This document shows positions 16,797 through 26,684 of a stretch of DNA of 64,000 nt, in pieces. The position numbers and the translations under genes were made by a program. The notes below the pieces were generated by a model, which was not told where the DNA came from, ran no database searches, and saw nothing but the letters and a program-made list of their open reading frames with translations. This DNA is from Colwellia polaris. Lineage in GTDB: Bacteria; Pseudomonadota; Gammaproteobacteria; Enterobacterales; Alteromonadaceae. Position 1 is the stretch's first letter. Each line of letters starts with the position of its first letter. The stretch spans positions 372,001-436,000 of the forward strand of contig NZ_NBOE01000002.1 of assembly GCF_002104515.1 (NCBI RefSeq), written 5' to 3'.

Positions 16797-17648
16797 ATGC
16801 TGTTATCTAAATTTTATGAGTATTTAAATTTACCTGATAAAACATATCTAGGTTCAAGAGTTGCCAAAAAACAACTAATTGAAAATAGCCAACTAACTAG
16901 TGCTGATAAAAAGGCAGTACAAGAAGATATAGAAGCTATTATTTGGCGCAATACCTTAAAAAATACTACGGTAAATATTTCTCCTTATCATGAAGTTGTT
17001 GAATCTAGTGCTAACAATTTGGATAAAGACAGTCACTCAGAATCTTACGTTCTTGAGTACAATGAAGTCGCAGTTATTGAAATAACTATTCGTTCAACCA
17101 AAAGAGCTAAAAAAATAGCTGAACTCATTCAAAGGTCTATCCCTTACCCACTTTTTATCGTGTTACACCTTAAGCATGTAACGGAAGAAAATGAACCGAG
17201 TATCACATTAAACCTTGCTACAAAACGGTTAAGCAAAGCTGATCATAGTAAATTAAAAGTTGAACGTTTTTATCAATCTCCTGCATTTACTCTTGAGCAA
17301 TTAACTTCAGGTTCAATTGAAGAGGTTTTTCTGAAATCGCTGACGGTAGAAAAGCAATCATTCGTGAATTTTTATGAATTCTACATGGGTTGGGTAAAAC
17401 AATTTTTAGCCCTTGAAAAATCAAAACATACTAACGAGTTTTCTGAAAGTGAAAGTCAATCTGTAGATATTGAACAAGCTAAATTACAAGCCAGTGTGTT
17501 GGATTCAATAGCATCTCTAGAAGCCAAGCTTTCTGGTATTAGGCAAAAAATAAAGCAAGAAGGTCAGATTAACCGAAAGGTAGAACTGAATATTCAGGCG
17601 CAAAAAATTAAACAAAAGTTAACTCAGTTAACAGCAGAACTATCATAA
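16797..17648 (+). CDS. DUF4391 protein
   Basis: The family is recognised from the start (LPDKTYLGSRVAKKQL), the segment DIEAIIWRNTLKNTTVNI, the strand AVIEITI and the signature SIPYPLFIVLHLK. DUF4391 genes are often found beside helicases and Mod/Res genes, but their biochemical role is not known to me. The last 60 residues (from about 225) are a coiled-coil, suggesting a scaffold or partner of one of the larger proteins. ATG 16,797 follows AAAAGGAAG. Only 10 bases separate its stop from the ATPase gene. Confidence 0.8.
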   Translation: MLLSKFYEYLNLPDKTYLGSRVAKKQLIENSQLTSADKKAVQEDIEAIIWRNTLKNTTVNISPYHEVVESSANNLDKDSHSESYVLEYNEVAVIEITIRSTKRAKKIAELIQRSIPYPLFIVLHLKHVTEENEPSITLNLATKRLSKADHSKLKVERFYQSPAFTLEQLTSGSIEEVFLKSLTVEKQSFVNFYEFYMGWVKQFLALEKSKHTNEFSESESQSVDIEQAKLQASVLDSIASLEAKLSGIRQKIKQEGQINRKVELNIQAQKIKQKLTQLTAELS

Positions 17649-17658
17649 GGGACGAATA

Positions 17659-19851
17659 GTGAATGAATTAAAAGTCAATCTAGAAAACTGCTATGGCATT
17701 AAAAAACTTGAATACACATTTGATTTAGAGCTTCGAGGTAAAAGTAAAGGGGTTTACTCGATTTACGCACCTAATGGTTTTATGAAAAGTTCATTTGCAA
17801 GGACATTTGAAGATATTCAACAAGGTAAAAGCAGTCAGGATATTGTATTTCCAGAACGCGAAACGGTTAGAGATATATCAGTTGATGGCGAGGCTGTAAA
17901 ACCAGAAAACATTTTCGTGATTAAACCTTATAATGAGTCTTATTCGTCAGAAAAAACGTCATTATTATTGGTTAATGAAGATCTTAAGAAGCAGTACGAT
18001 GAAGCACTTTCTGATATAGACACAAAACAAAATGCCTTACTAAAACATTTAAAATCTTTATCAGGTATTAATTCAAAAAATGTTTCAATTGAGTCGCTAC
18101 TTTGTAAAGCCTTTGCAAAAAATGACAAAGAGTTATTTAACTTACTTGTGGAGCTTCAAGAAGTAGAAGGTGATTTTTCAGCTTTTTCAAAGATTAAATA
18201 TGGGGATATATTCAACGAAAAAGTTCTTAAGTTATTAAAGTCTGGTGATTTAAGTAAAGAGTTAGAAGACTATATTGAAACTTATGATCAATTAGTTGCT
18301 CAATCGCCAGTATTATCAAGAGAATTTAATCATCAAAATGCAGCAACAATATCCAAGAGTCTTCACGATACTGGCTTTTTTGGTGCTGCTCATACTATTA
18401 ACATTCAATTACCTGATGGAAAAAAAGAAATATCTTCTCAAGCAGAATTATCAGAACTAATTGAAGAAGAACAAAATAAAGTAATTGCTGATCCTAAGTT
18501 ACAGAAACAGTTTACCGCCATTGATAAAAAGCTTTCGAATGCCGAAACCAGAAAGTTCAGGGAGTTTATAACAGATCATAAAACGTTATTACCTGAACTT
18601 AAAGATCATGAAGAATTTGAAAAGAAGCTATGGTTAGCTTATTTAACAGAACAACCTGAAATACTAAAGGACTTTGCAGAAAGCTACAAAACCAATAAGC
18701 AGTTAATAGCTAACATAACGGGTAAAGCTAAAGAGCAGCAAACTACTTGGGAGAAGGTAGTTGACAGCTTTAACAAACGATTTAACGTGCCTTTTGTTCT
18801 AAGAGTGGATAATCAAGAAGATGTAATTTTACAAAGTGCTCAACCAACCATAGCTTTCGATTTTAAAGATGGTAGAGAAAATCGTAATGTTAATAGAGCG
18901 ACATTGATTGACATACTTAGCCAAGGAGAAAAAAGAGCACTTTATATTTTGAATTTATTATTTGAAATCGAAGTAAGGCTAAAAGAGAGAACGCCTACCT
19001 TATTTATCATTGATGATATTGCTGACTCTTTTGACTATAAAAATAAATATTCAATTGTTGAATACTTGCAAATTTTGGCTAATACCAGTTATTTCAAACT
19101 TTTAATATTAACCCATAATTTTGACTTTCACCGAACCGTATGTGGTCGAGTAGGTGTTTATGGCAATAAGCGACTATTTACCATTAAAACTGATAATAAA
19201 GTTGAGTTAATCCGAGAAAAGTATCAAAAAGATGTTTTAAATTACTGGAAAAGTCAGTTAGCTAGGGATGAAAAATGTGTTTTAGCATGTATTCCATTTG
19301 CTAGAAATTTAGCTGAATACTGCGGATTAGAAGATGAATATAAAGACTTAACATCATTACTTCACTTGAAAACAAACACTAGCGATATTCGTATCTCAGA
19401 TCTTCAAACTATTTATCACAAAGTATTTAGCGATAAAAGTGATGTTGTACTACCTAATCGCACTAAATTAGTTCTAATAAGCTTAATAGATGCTTGTGAT
19501 GCACTAGTTGATGAGTCGAAAGACGTTGCCGAGCTAGAAGACAAAATAATTTTATCAATAGCGATAAGGTTAGAAGCTGAAAAATTTATGATAGGAATGA
19601 TAAATGATCATGAATTTGTGCAAGCAATTGAAACATCACAAACAAAAGAGTTATTTGAACGATTCGTTAATGATTTTGGTGATACCGAAACAGACAGTAT
19701 TGTTCTGTTAGATCAAGTAAACCTAATGACACCAGAAAATATTCACCTCAACTCATTTATGTATGAACCAATTTTAGATTTATCCGCCCAACACCTGTAT
19801 CAATTATATGCTCAGGTAAAAGTGCTTAATAACCAAGTGGCAGAAAATTAA
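17659..19851 (+). CDS. ABC/RecF-type ATPase with altered Walker A, defence-associated
   Basis: A 730-residue SMC/RecF-like ATPase. The P-loop near residue 37 reads YAPNGFMKSSFA, with Ala37 and Met42 in place of the usual glycines. A signature-like motif LSQGEKRAL lies near 418, Walker B LFIIDDIADSFD near 447 and the switch histidine LTHNFDFH near 484. Between P-loop and signature lies a long helical insert. After the ATPase core an R-x3-E (Arg549, Glu553) and His569 recall the Arg-Glu-His triad of PrrC/RloC anticodon nucleases, with shorter spacing. GTG start at 17,659. Its position between DUF4391 and Mod parallels PrrC inside a restriction operon. Function remains inferred. Confidence 0.72.
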   Translation: MNELKVNLENCYGIKKLEYTFDLELRGKSKGVYSIYAPNGFMKSSFARTFEDIQQGKSSQDIVFPERETVRDISVDGEAVKPENIFVIKPYNESYSSEKTSLLLVNEDLKKQYDEALSDIDTKQNALLKHLKSLSGINSKNVSIESLLCKAFAKNDKELFNLLVELQEVEGDFSAFSKIKYGDIFNEKVLKLLKSGDLSKELEDYIETYDQLVAQSPVLSREFNHQNAATISKSLHDTGFFGAAHTINIQLPDGKKEISSQAELSELIEEEQNKVIADPKLQKQFTAIDKKLSNAETRKFREFITDHKTLLPELKDHEEFEKKLWLAYLTEQPEILKDFAESYKTNKQLIANITGKAKEQQTTWEKVVDSFNKRFNVPFVLRVDNQEDVILQSAQPTIAFDFKDGRENRNVNRATLIDILSQGEKRALYILNLLFEIEVRLKERTPTLFIIDDIADSFDYKNKYSIVEYLQILANTSYFKLLILTHNFDFHRTVCGRVGVYGNKRLFTIKTDNKVELIREKYQKDVLNYWKSQLARDEKCVLACIPFARNLAEYCGLEDEYKDLTSLLHLKTNTSDIRISDLQTIYHKVFSDKSDVVLPNRTKLVLISLIDACDALVDESKDVAELEDKIILSIAIRLEAEKFMIGMINDHEFVQAIETSQTKELFERFVNDFGDTETDSIVLLDQVNLMTPENIHLNSFMYEPILDLSAQHLYQLYAQVKVLNNQVAEN

Positions 19852-19918
19852 GAATAAGAATTTTAATTGTCGTAGTAGTTATTTTTATTACGATGAAAAC
19901 AGAATTAACTAGGAATGT

Positions 19919-21826
19919 ATGATGACAGAACAAGTAGAGAAGTTAACACCTGAAGATGGAAAAAGCTTAGATATAGAAGCACAAAATATTGAACAATTAA
20001 AGCAACTATTTCCTGATGTATTTCGAGAGGGAAAAGTTGACTTTGAAGTGCTGAAAGCCGTTTTAGGCGAGCATATTGAAGATGCAGATGAACGTTATAA
20101 CTTTACTTGGCATGGAAAGAATAAAGCAAGACAATTAGCGCAAACACCTTCAACAGGTACATTACGCCCGTGTAAAGAAGAGAGCGTAAATTGGGATACA
20201 ACCCAAAACCTTTTCATTGAAGGAGATAATCTTGAAGTACTTAAATTACTCCAGAAGTCTTACAACAAAAAAGTGAAAATGATCTATATCGATCCTCCTT
20301 ATAACACAGGTAAAGACTTTGTTTATAAGGACGACTTTCAGAATAATTTGGCCAATTATAAAGAAATTACATCGCAGGTTGACAAAGATGGCTTCAATAA
20401 ATCAAATAATCCTGAAACGTCAGGAAAATATCATACAGATTGGTTAAATATGATTTATCCACGTTTAAAGCTTGCTCGAAACTTATTAAAAGACGATGGA
20501 ATAATATTTATCTCTATAGATGACCACGAGGCAAAAAATTTAATTCAAGTATGTGATGAAGTGTTTGGTGTTGAGAATTTCATTGAGCAATTTATTTGGA
20601 AAAGCGGAAGAACATCATCTTCAGTTTATACAAGAGAGCATGAGTACATCATTGCTTATGCAAAGAATACAAATATTTTAAACCATATTAAATATTCTGG
20701 ACCAGACTCTAAAATTACAGATCGAGCAATCAAAAAAATAGGTGTTAAAAACCCTGCTTCAGAAATCAAATTCAAACAAGGTATTAGGTTTGAAGGTGAA
20801 GATAAGGTTTTTCCTAGTGTTTTTGGTGATAAAGAGGTCATTGAAATTACACAAGGTATTTTTGAATGTAAAGATGGTAAATTAGCTAATGATGTAACTG
20901 TAAAAGCTGGCTGGACGATGAAGAATCAAATTGAAAGCTGGCTTAGTGGTCAAGAAACATATGATACGAAAGGTCAAAAGGTAACGGAGTTCTTTTTTAA
21001 AACAAATGGTGTATTACAGTATGTCAAGGAGCGGGGAACAGAGCACCCTAAAACAATCATTAATGATTATACGACAAAGCAAGGTGGCATTGAGGTAGGA
21101 GCTATCCTTTCGGAAGGCGTATTTGATTACCCTAAACCAACAGGTTTAATTCAGTTTTTAATGAAAATAGTATCAGAAGATGAAATTGTAATGGATTTTT
21201 TTGCTGGCAGCGGCTCTACTGCCCATGCTGTATTAAAGCAAAACCAAGAAGACGAGAAGAATAGAAAATTTATTACTGTTCAACTGCCCGAACCAATCAA
21301 CTCGTCAGAAAAAGCTGCTCATTCATATTGTAAAGAGAAAGGATTATCACCAAAAATTTCATCTTTAACACAAAAACGCATTTTTGAAGTTTGTAAAACT
21401 TATCCTGATGCGGGATTTAAAAGCTTTAAGCTAGACACTAGTAATATTAAACCTTGGGATGCAACATTCGATACTGTTGAAGATATGGTTGATCAAAGTG
21501 TTGATAGTATTAAGGCCAAACGTTCCGAATATGATGTGCTATTTGAAATTTTATTGAAGTACGGTCTTGATTTAACCTATCCAATTTCTGAACATGATAT
21601 TAAAGGAAAACGAGTATTTGATGTTGCCTTTGGTTCGTTAATTGTCTGTTTAGATAATAAAATTACGAATGAAACGATTGTTGGCATTGGCGAACTTAAA
21701 AAAGAACTAGACTCTGAATCTACGCGTGTAGTTATTAAAGATGCTGGTTATGAAGATAGTTGTGAAAAGTTAAACGCCATTGAAACGCTTAAACAATATG
21801 GCATTACTGACGTTAAGTGCATTTAG
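19919..21826 (+). CDS. mod: Type III-like DNA adenine methyltransferase (Mod)
   Basis: Mod recognises the target site and methylates adenine, shielding host DNA and guiding Res. The beta-class order is visible: catalytic motif DPPYNTGKD near residue 125 first, and the AdoMet-binding FAGSGSTAHAV near 428 later. The variable target-recognition part lies between (residues 230-400). The 635-residue length is typical of Mod. The start is ATGATG after AGGAATGT. Eight bases separate its stop from res, which has a perfect AGGAGG site, as expected for a Mod-Res pair. Confidence 0.92.
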   Translation: MMTEQVEKLTPEDGKSLDIEAQNIEQLKQLFPDVFREGKVDFEVLKAVLGEHIEDADERYNFTWHGKNKARQLAQTPSTGTLRPCKEESVNWDTTQNLFIEGDNLEVLKLLQKSYNKKVKMIYIDPPYNTGKDFVYKDDFQNNLANYKEITSQVDKDGFNKSNNPETSGKYHTDWLNMIYPRLKLARNLLKDDGIIFISIDDHEAKNLIQVCDEVFGVENFIEQFIWKSGRTSSSVYTREHEYIIAYAKNTNILNHIKYSGPDSKITDRAIKKIGVKNPASEIKFKQGIRFEGEDKVFPSVFGDKEVIEITQGIFECKDGKLANDVTVKAGWTMKNQIESWLSGQETYDTKGQKVTEFFFKTNGVLQYVKERGTEHPKTIINDYTTKQGGIEVGAILSEGVFDYPKPTGLIQFLMKIVSEDEIVMDFFAGSGSTAHAVLKQNQEDEKNRKFITVQLPEPINSSEKAAHSYCKEKGLSPKISSLTQKRIFEVCKTYPDAGFKSFKLDTSNIKPWDATFDTVEDMVDQSVDSIKAKRSEYDVLFEILLKYGLDLTYPISEHDIKGKRVFDVAFGSLIVCLDNKITNETIVGIGELKKELDSESTRVVIKDAGYEDSCEKLNAIETLKQYGITDVKCI

Positions 21827-21834
21827 GAGGTTAG

Positions 21835-24800
21835 ATGAAAATTCAATTTCAATCTGACTTACAACATCAGTCAGAGGCTATATCGGCAGTAGTAAACCTT
21901 TTTGAAGGTCAGGAAGTCTGTAAAAGTGAATTTACAGTTGTGAACACCTACAAACAGGTTAAAGGCCAAATAGCACAACAAGGTAATTTATTTTCGACTT
22001 CTACGTTTTCAGACACAGGGGTTGGAAATCGACTATTTTTATTAAATGATGAAGTTTTAGATAACGTTAAAAAGGTTCAACTTAAAAACGGCTTAAAACA
22101 ATCAGATAAATTGTCTGATTTTGACTTCACCATAGAAATGGAAACGGGAACAGGTAAAACCTATGTTTACTTACGTTCTGCTTTTGAACTTAATAAAAAT
22201 TACGGTTTTACTAAGTTTGTTATAGTTGTTCCGTCTGTTGCTATACGTGAAGGTGTTGCTAAATCTCTTGATATAACTCAAGAGCACTTTAAAAAAATCT
22301 ATGGCATAGATGCCGATTGGTTTGTCTATAACTCCGCCAAACCTACCGCTGTTCGTGACTTTGCAACTAATGACAACCTTTCGATTATGGTTATTAATAT
22401 TGATGCATTTAAAGAAAAAACCACTAAAAAAGAAGGTGAAGCAGGTCAAGTAAGAATGCATACCCGTAGGAATGACCTAAATGATGCAAAACCTATTGAA
22501 TTAATTCAAGAAACCAACCCTATAGTTATCATTGACGAACCTCAATCTGTAGCAACTACAGACAAGTCAAAAGACGCAATTAAATCCTTAAACCCTCTTT
22601 GCACTTTGCGCTATTCAGCAACGCATATAGACAAACTCAATATGCTTTATAAGTTAGATTCTATTGACGCATACGAACAAAAGTTAGTTAAGCAAATTGA
22701 AGTCGCTAGTGTTGGTATTAAAAACGATCATAACCAAGCGTATATCAAGTTAGTTTCTGTGAAACCTCAGCCAAGGTCTGCATCAATTGAAGTGGATGTT
22801 ATGAGTAAAGGTAAAGTTACTAGAAAAAAAGTAACCATTACGCCAAACCAAGATCTTTTTGAAAAAACTAAGAACCCTGTTTATGAAGGGTATGATGTTC
22901 TTGATATTTATACTGAAGAAGGTGGTGAATACATTAACTTTCATTCTAAAAGTGATGTCATTTCTTTAGGACAAGCAATTGGTCAAGTTGATGAGCTTTT
23001 ACAGAAACGTATTCAAATAAGAAAAACGATTGAAGAGCACCTAGATAAAGAAATGCGTTTAACCTCTAAAGGTATAAAGGTATTGAGCTTATTCTTTATA
23101 GATAAAGTTTCTAACTATAGAATTTATGACAAAAATAATAACCGTTCTGCTGGTGTTTTCTGTACATATTTTGAAGAAGAGTTCAGAGATATATTAACTA
23201 AAAGTCCTAAGTATAAAAAAATATATCCTTCAATATATTTAGAAAATGGTCAAATTAATACTGTTGCTTTAGATGAGTTAATTGCTCAGGTTCATAACGG
23301 TTATTTCGCTGCTGATAAAAAGAAAAACTCTAATGGTGACTTGGTTGATGTATATAAAGAATCAACATCAACCCAAGGTGCTTCAGCAAAGTCAGCCGCT
23401 GATATTGATGCATATAAACTGATAATGACTGATAAAGAAAAGCTACTTGATTTGAAAGAACCTTTACGCTTTATTTTTTCACATTCTGCATTAAAAGAAG
23501 GTTGGGATAATCCAAACGTTTTCCAAATTTGTACTTTAAACGAAAGTGGCTCAACCATTAAAAAACGACAAGAAATTGGTCGCGGTTTACGCATCTGTGT
23601 TGATCAGAATGGGGAACGAGTACATGGTTTTGATGTTAATACGTTAACCGTTATGGCAAATGAATCTTATGATGAGTTTGTGTCTGGTTTGCAAAAAGAA
23701 ATTGAAGAAGAAGAAAATGTTCAATTTGGTATTGTTGAAGATCATTTGTTTGCCAATATTAATGTTGCTGAAGATGGTAAACCAACCGAATACTTAGGAA
23801 CCGAAAAGTCAGCGCAGCTATTTCAATATATACAAGAGCAAGGCTATATAACTGAAAAAGGTAAAGTTGAAGATAAATTAAAATCTGCAATACAGGATAA
23901 TAATTTACCATTACCAGAAGAATTTAAAGATGTTCAAAACGTTGTTTTTGACAAACTAAAACAGGTTGTTGGACGTAATTTAAAAATTAAGCCTGCTGAT
24001 AAAAAAGAACAAGTAAAACTTAATAAGGAAGTCTATTTAAGTAATGAATTTAAAGAACTTTGGGAAAGAATTAAGTACAAAACTAACTTTAAACTTAATT
24101 TTGATGAAGCAAAACTGATTGATGAATGTGCTGAAGAAATTAAAGATAATTTAGTTTGTGGCTTTTCTAAATTTGAATATAAGAAAGCTCTTACCGCCAT
24201 TGAACGTAGCGGCGTAAATATTACTGATGAAAAAATAGCATCTTACGTTTATGAATATCGTGATTTTCCACTACCTGATATCGTTTCTTATCTCCAAGAA
24301 GAGACTAATTTAACTAGACGAGCTGTTGTCGAAATCCTTCAAAAAAGTGGTAAATTAGACCACTTTAAAAAGAATCCTCAAAAGTTTATAGAGCAAGCTT
24401 GCGATATTATTATTAAGAAAAAACAGTTGTTTATTGTTAATGGTATTAAGTATGAAAAAATAGGTGATCATGCTTTCTTTGATCAAAAACTGTTTGAGAA
24501 TAACGAATTATTTGGTTACTTGAATAAAAATATGATTGAAGCCAAACGTTGTGTACATGATTACGTTGTTTATGACTCTGAAACGGAAGAGTTATTTGCT
24601 AAAGAGTTAGAAAAGCGTGATGAAGTTAAGCTATATGCAAAACTACCTAGCCGTTGGTTTAAGATAGATACACCTTTAGGTACTTATAACCCTGATTGGG
24701 CTGTACTCATTGAAAAGGATGGTTCTGAACACTTATATTTTGTTGTTGAAACCAAGAGTTCAATGCTCAGCTCTGATCTTAGAGAAGCTGAAAATAAGAA

Positions 24801-24897
24801 AATAAAGTGTGGTAAAGAGCACTTTAAAGCGATTGGGGATAATGCTGAATTCTTAAAAGCTAAAGATTATGACAGTTTTGCTAATCAAATAGTTTAA
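21835..24897 (+). CDS. res: Type III-like restriction subunit (Res): SF2 helicase plus PD-ExK nuclease
   Basis: Res hydrolyses ATP, communicates along DNA and cuts when unmodified sites meet. Walker A METGTGKTY is near residue 102 and the DExx box reads IIDEPQ near 233. Motif VI lies around EIGRGLRICVD near 580. The C-terminal nuclease shows NPDW (Asp954) then VVETK (Glu972-x-Lys974), a complete PD-(D/E)xK site. The length of 1020 is normal for Res. Nothing in the gene suggests decay. It follows mod by 8 bases. Confidence 0.92.
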   Translation: MKIQFQSDLQHQSEAISAVVNLFEGQEVCKSEFTVVNTYKQVKGQIAQQGNLFSTSTFSDTGVGNRLFLLNDEVLDNVKKVQLKNGLKQSDKLSDFDFTIEMETGTGKTYVYLRSAFELNKNYGFTKFVIVVPSVAIREGVAKSLDITQEHFKKIYGIDADWFVYNSAKPTAVRDFATNDNLSIMVINIDAFKEKTTKKEGEAGQVRMHTRRNDLNDAKPIELIQETNPIVIIDEPQSVATTDKSKDAIKSLNPLCTLRYSATHIDKLNMLYKLDSIDAYEQKLVKQIEVASVGIKNDHNQAYIKLVSVKPQPRSASIEVDVMSKGKVTRKKVTITPNQDLFEKTKNPVYEGYDVLDIYTEEGGEYINFHSKSDVISLGQAIGQVDELLQKRIQIRKTIEEHLDKEMRLTSKGIKVLSLFFIDKVSNYRIYDKNNNRSAGVFCTYFEEEFRDILTKSPKYKKIYPSIYLENGQINTVALDELIAQVHNGYFAADKKKNSNGDLVDVYKESTSTQGASAKSAADIDAYKLIMTDKEKLLDLKEPLRFIFSHSALKEGWDNPNVFQICTLNESGSTIKKRQEIGRGLRICVDQNGERVHGFDVNTLTVMANESYDEFVSGLQKEIEEEENVQFGIVEDHLFANINVAEDGKPTEYLGTEKSAQLFQYIQEQGYITEKGKVEDKLKSAIQDNNLPLPEEFKDVQNVVFDKLKQVVGRNLKIKPADKKEQVKLNKEVYLSNEFKELWERIKYKTNFKLNFDEAKLIDECAEEIKDNLVCGFSKFEYKKALTAIERSGVNITDEKIASYVYEYRDFPLPDIVSYLQEETNLTRRAVVEILQKSGKLDHFKKNPQKFIEQACDIIIKKKQLFIVNGIKYEKIGDHAFFDQKLFENNELFGYLNKNMIEAKRCVHDYVVYDSETEELFAKELEKRDEVKLYAKLPSRWFKIDTPLGTYNPDWAVLIEKDGSEHLYFVVETKSSMLSSDLREAENKKIKCGKEHFKAIGDNAEFLKAKDYDSFANQIV

Positions 24898-24907
24898 AAG
24901 TACTTAA

Positions 24908-24934
24908 TACGACTGTAACTTGCTTACAGTCGTA
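24908..24934 (+). terminator. Perfect 11-bp hairpin after res
   Basis: TACGACTGTAA, loop CTTGC, TTACAGTCGTA. No clear T-run follows, so it may be an RNA-processing or stability hairpin, or a weak terminator that separates the restriction genes from the next two. Confidence 0.5.
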
Positions 24935-24970
24935 CATTACTTTACATTTCAAATAGATTGGAAGAAATTA

Positions 24971-26659
24971 ATGCAAACAGGGAAATCCACGATAAAAGAT
25001 ATTTTTGGTGACACCAGAATATTTAATATACCCGTCTACCAAAGGGCTTATTCTTGGGAAGTTGAAGAAAACTTAAAAGATTTTTTATCAGATATTGTTA
25101 ATCAACATGAAGATCGGAGTTACTTCTTAGGCTCATTTCTTTTTCATATAAATGGGAATAAAAACGAGTTTTCAATCGTTGATATTGTTGATGGGCAGCA
25201 AAGGCTCACAACCTTTATAATTTTTATAAATGCACTCATAGAAAAGTTAATTTCCAACTCATCTAGTTTGGTTTCCAGTAGAACAATTAGAAAATTCATC
25301 AAAGATGAAGAGTTCTATAAACTTCAAACAGATAATGAAGACTCTGTATTTTTGCATAGCGTTATATTGGATGATCAGAAAGTATCAATAATTGACATTA
25401 AAACTAATTCTCAAAGACTTTTGTTAGAAGCAAAAAATTACTTCAATACCGAATTAGATAAACTTGATATTGTAAATTTAGAGAAAATATATAACACAGC
25501 AACTAATGCAGATGTTTTGCTCTATGTCGTTGATCAAATCAATACGGCAACACAAATATTTGAATTGTTAAATGATAGGGGAAGAAAGCTAACTGATCTT
25601 GAATCAATTAAGAGCTTTTTGATGTATAACGCTGGATTAGTATCTCAAAACCCAGATCAAATCATCAGAAATATTCAACTCGAATTCGCTGAAATTTATA
25701 GACTAGCTGAAGAGTATGAGATTAGCGATAGGGACGTACTTCGTTATCATAATATTGCTTTTGAGAATTGTCCCGCAGATTTTCAAGAAAAGCCAAAAGA
25801 GTATATCAAACTAAAAATAGCCAAATTGGTTAATAACCCAGAAACTAAAAGTGAAGCGCTGAAAGAAATTAGATCTTATGCAACACGCCTTAAAAATAGT
25901 TTTAAAATTTACTCAAGTATTCAAGATGAAAAACAAATCAATCGTAATTTAGCGCAGTTATTCATGATTGGACGAGTTGCCCCTTTTTACCCTGTACTGA
26001 TGAAAATCTACAGAGACAAAAAAGAAGATTTAGATAGGTTATTGCAAGCGATAAACCAGTTTACGTTTAGGGCATCTTTGGTAGGGCTTCGTAGCAACGG
26101 TGAAAGTTACCTATATACACGACTAAGAAGAAATGAAGATGTAATAGGGCTTGTACAAGATTTTACTCAAAGTAATTGGTGGAATATAAATAGTAGAGCA
26201 TTAGAAGCAGTTCATTATGAAAACCATTATGAATGGTTAAGCAAAAACTCTGTACGTTATGTTTTGTTTTCTTATGAGAACAAATTGCGTCACGCTAAAG
26301 GTTTTCCTCAACTCACCTTGAAAGAGTATTTCACAACAAGAGAAAGGGAAAAACTGAGTATTGAGCATATATCAGCCCAAAGGGCTAAAAATGTTAAGTA
26401 TGATGATGAGTTTCATGAGTCCTACAAGCATAATATCGGAAACTTAGTCATTGATTATGCCGCTTCTAATTCAAGCAAAGGAAATAAGAATACAGCAGAT
26501 AAGTTAGAAGCCTTTAAATTAGCGCCTTTGATGTCACAAAATGAAATAGATGGTGTCCCTTGTGATTGGGGGAATGTAGAAAGCATAAAAAGCTACATAA
26601 AACAGCGTGAAGAGATGATGAAAGATTTTGTCTTAACCCACTTTCAGTTATCCATCTAA
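24971..26659 (+). CDS. DUF262-DUF1524 protein (GmrSD/SspE/BrxU-like)
   Basis: Proteins of this architecture use an N-terminal nucleotide-hydrolysing DUF262 domain and a C-terminal HNH-like nuclease, and several restrict modified phage DNA. Here DUF262 shows IPVYQRAYSW near residue 18 and VDGQQRLTT near 73. The DUF1524 part shows IEHISAQ near 464, then IGNLVIDYAASNSSKGNK, keeping the key His and Asn positions although the usual HIxP is HISA. ATG 24,971 with GGAAG upstream (562 residues) is preferred over an earlier TTG. It follows a hairpin, so it may be a second transcription unit of the cargo. Confidence 0.85.
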   Translation: MQTGKSTIKDIFGDTRIFNIPVYQRAYSWEVEENLKDFLSDIVNQHEDRSYFLGSFLFHINGNKNEFSIVDIVDGQQRLTTFIIFINALIEKLISNSSSLVSSRTIRKFIKDEEFYKLQTDNEDSVFLHSVILDDQKVSIIDIKTNSQRLLLEAKNYFNTELDKLDIVNLEKIYNTATNADVLLYVVDQINTATQIFELLNDRGRKLTDLESIKSFLMYNAGLVSQNPDQIIRNIQLEFAEIYRLAEEYEISDRDVLRYHNIAFENCPADFQEKPKEYIKLKIAKLVNNPETKSEALKEIRSYATRLKNSFKIYSSIQDEKQINRNLAQLFMIGRVAPFYPVLMKIYRDKKEDLDRLLQAINQFTFRASLVGLRSNGESYLYTRLRRNEDVIGLVQDFTQSNWWNINSRALEAVHYENHYEWLSKNSVRYVLFSYENKLRHAKGFPQLTLKEYFTTREREKLSIEHISAQRAKNVKYDDEFHESYKHNIGNLVIDYAASNSSKGNKNTADKLEAFKLAPLMSQNEIDGVPCDWGNVESIKSYIKQREEMMKDFVLTHFQLSI

Positions 26660-26684
26660 CTTTTACTAACAAGGATGTTATGTA

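Noticed and set aside
12511-24897. Standard BREX or DISARM locus
   Set aside because: No PglZ, BrxL, BrxC, DrmA or DrmB-like protein is present, and the methylase with nuclease is clearly a type III-like Mod-Res pair.
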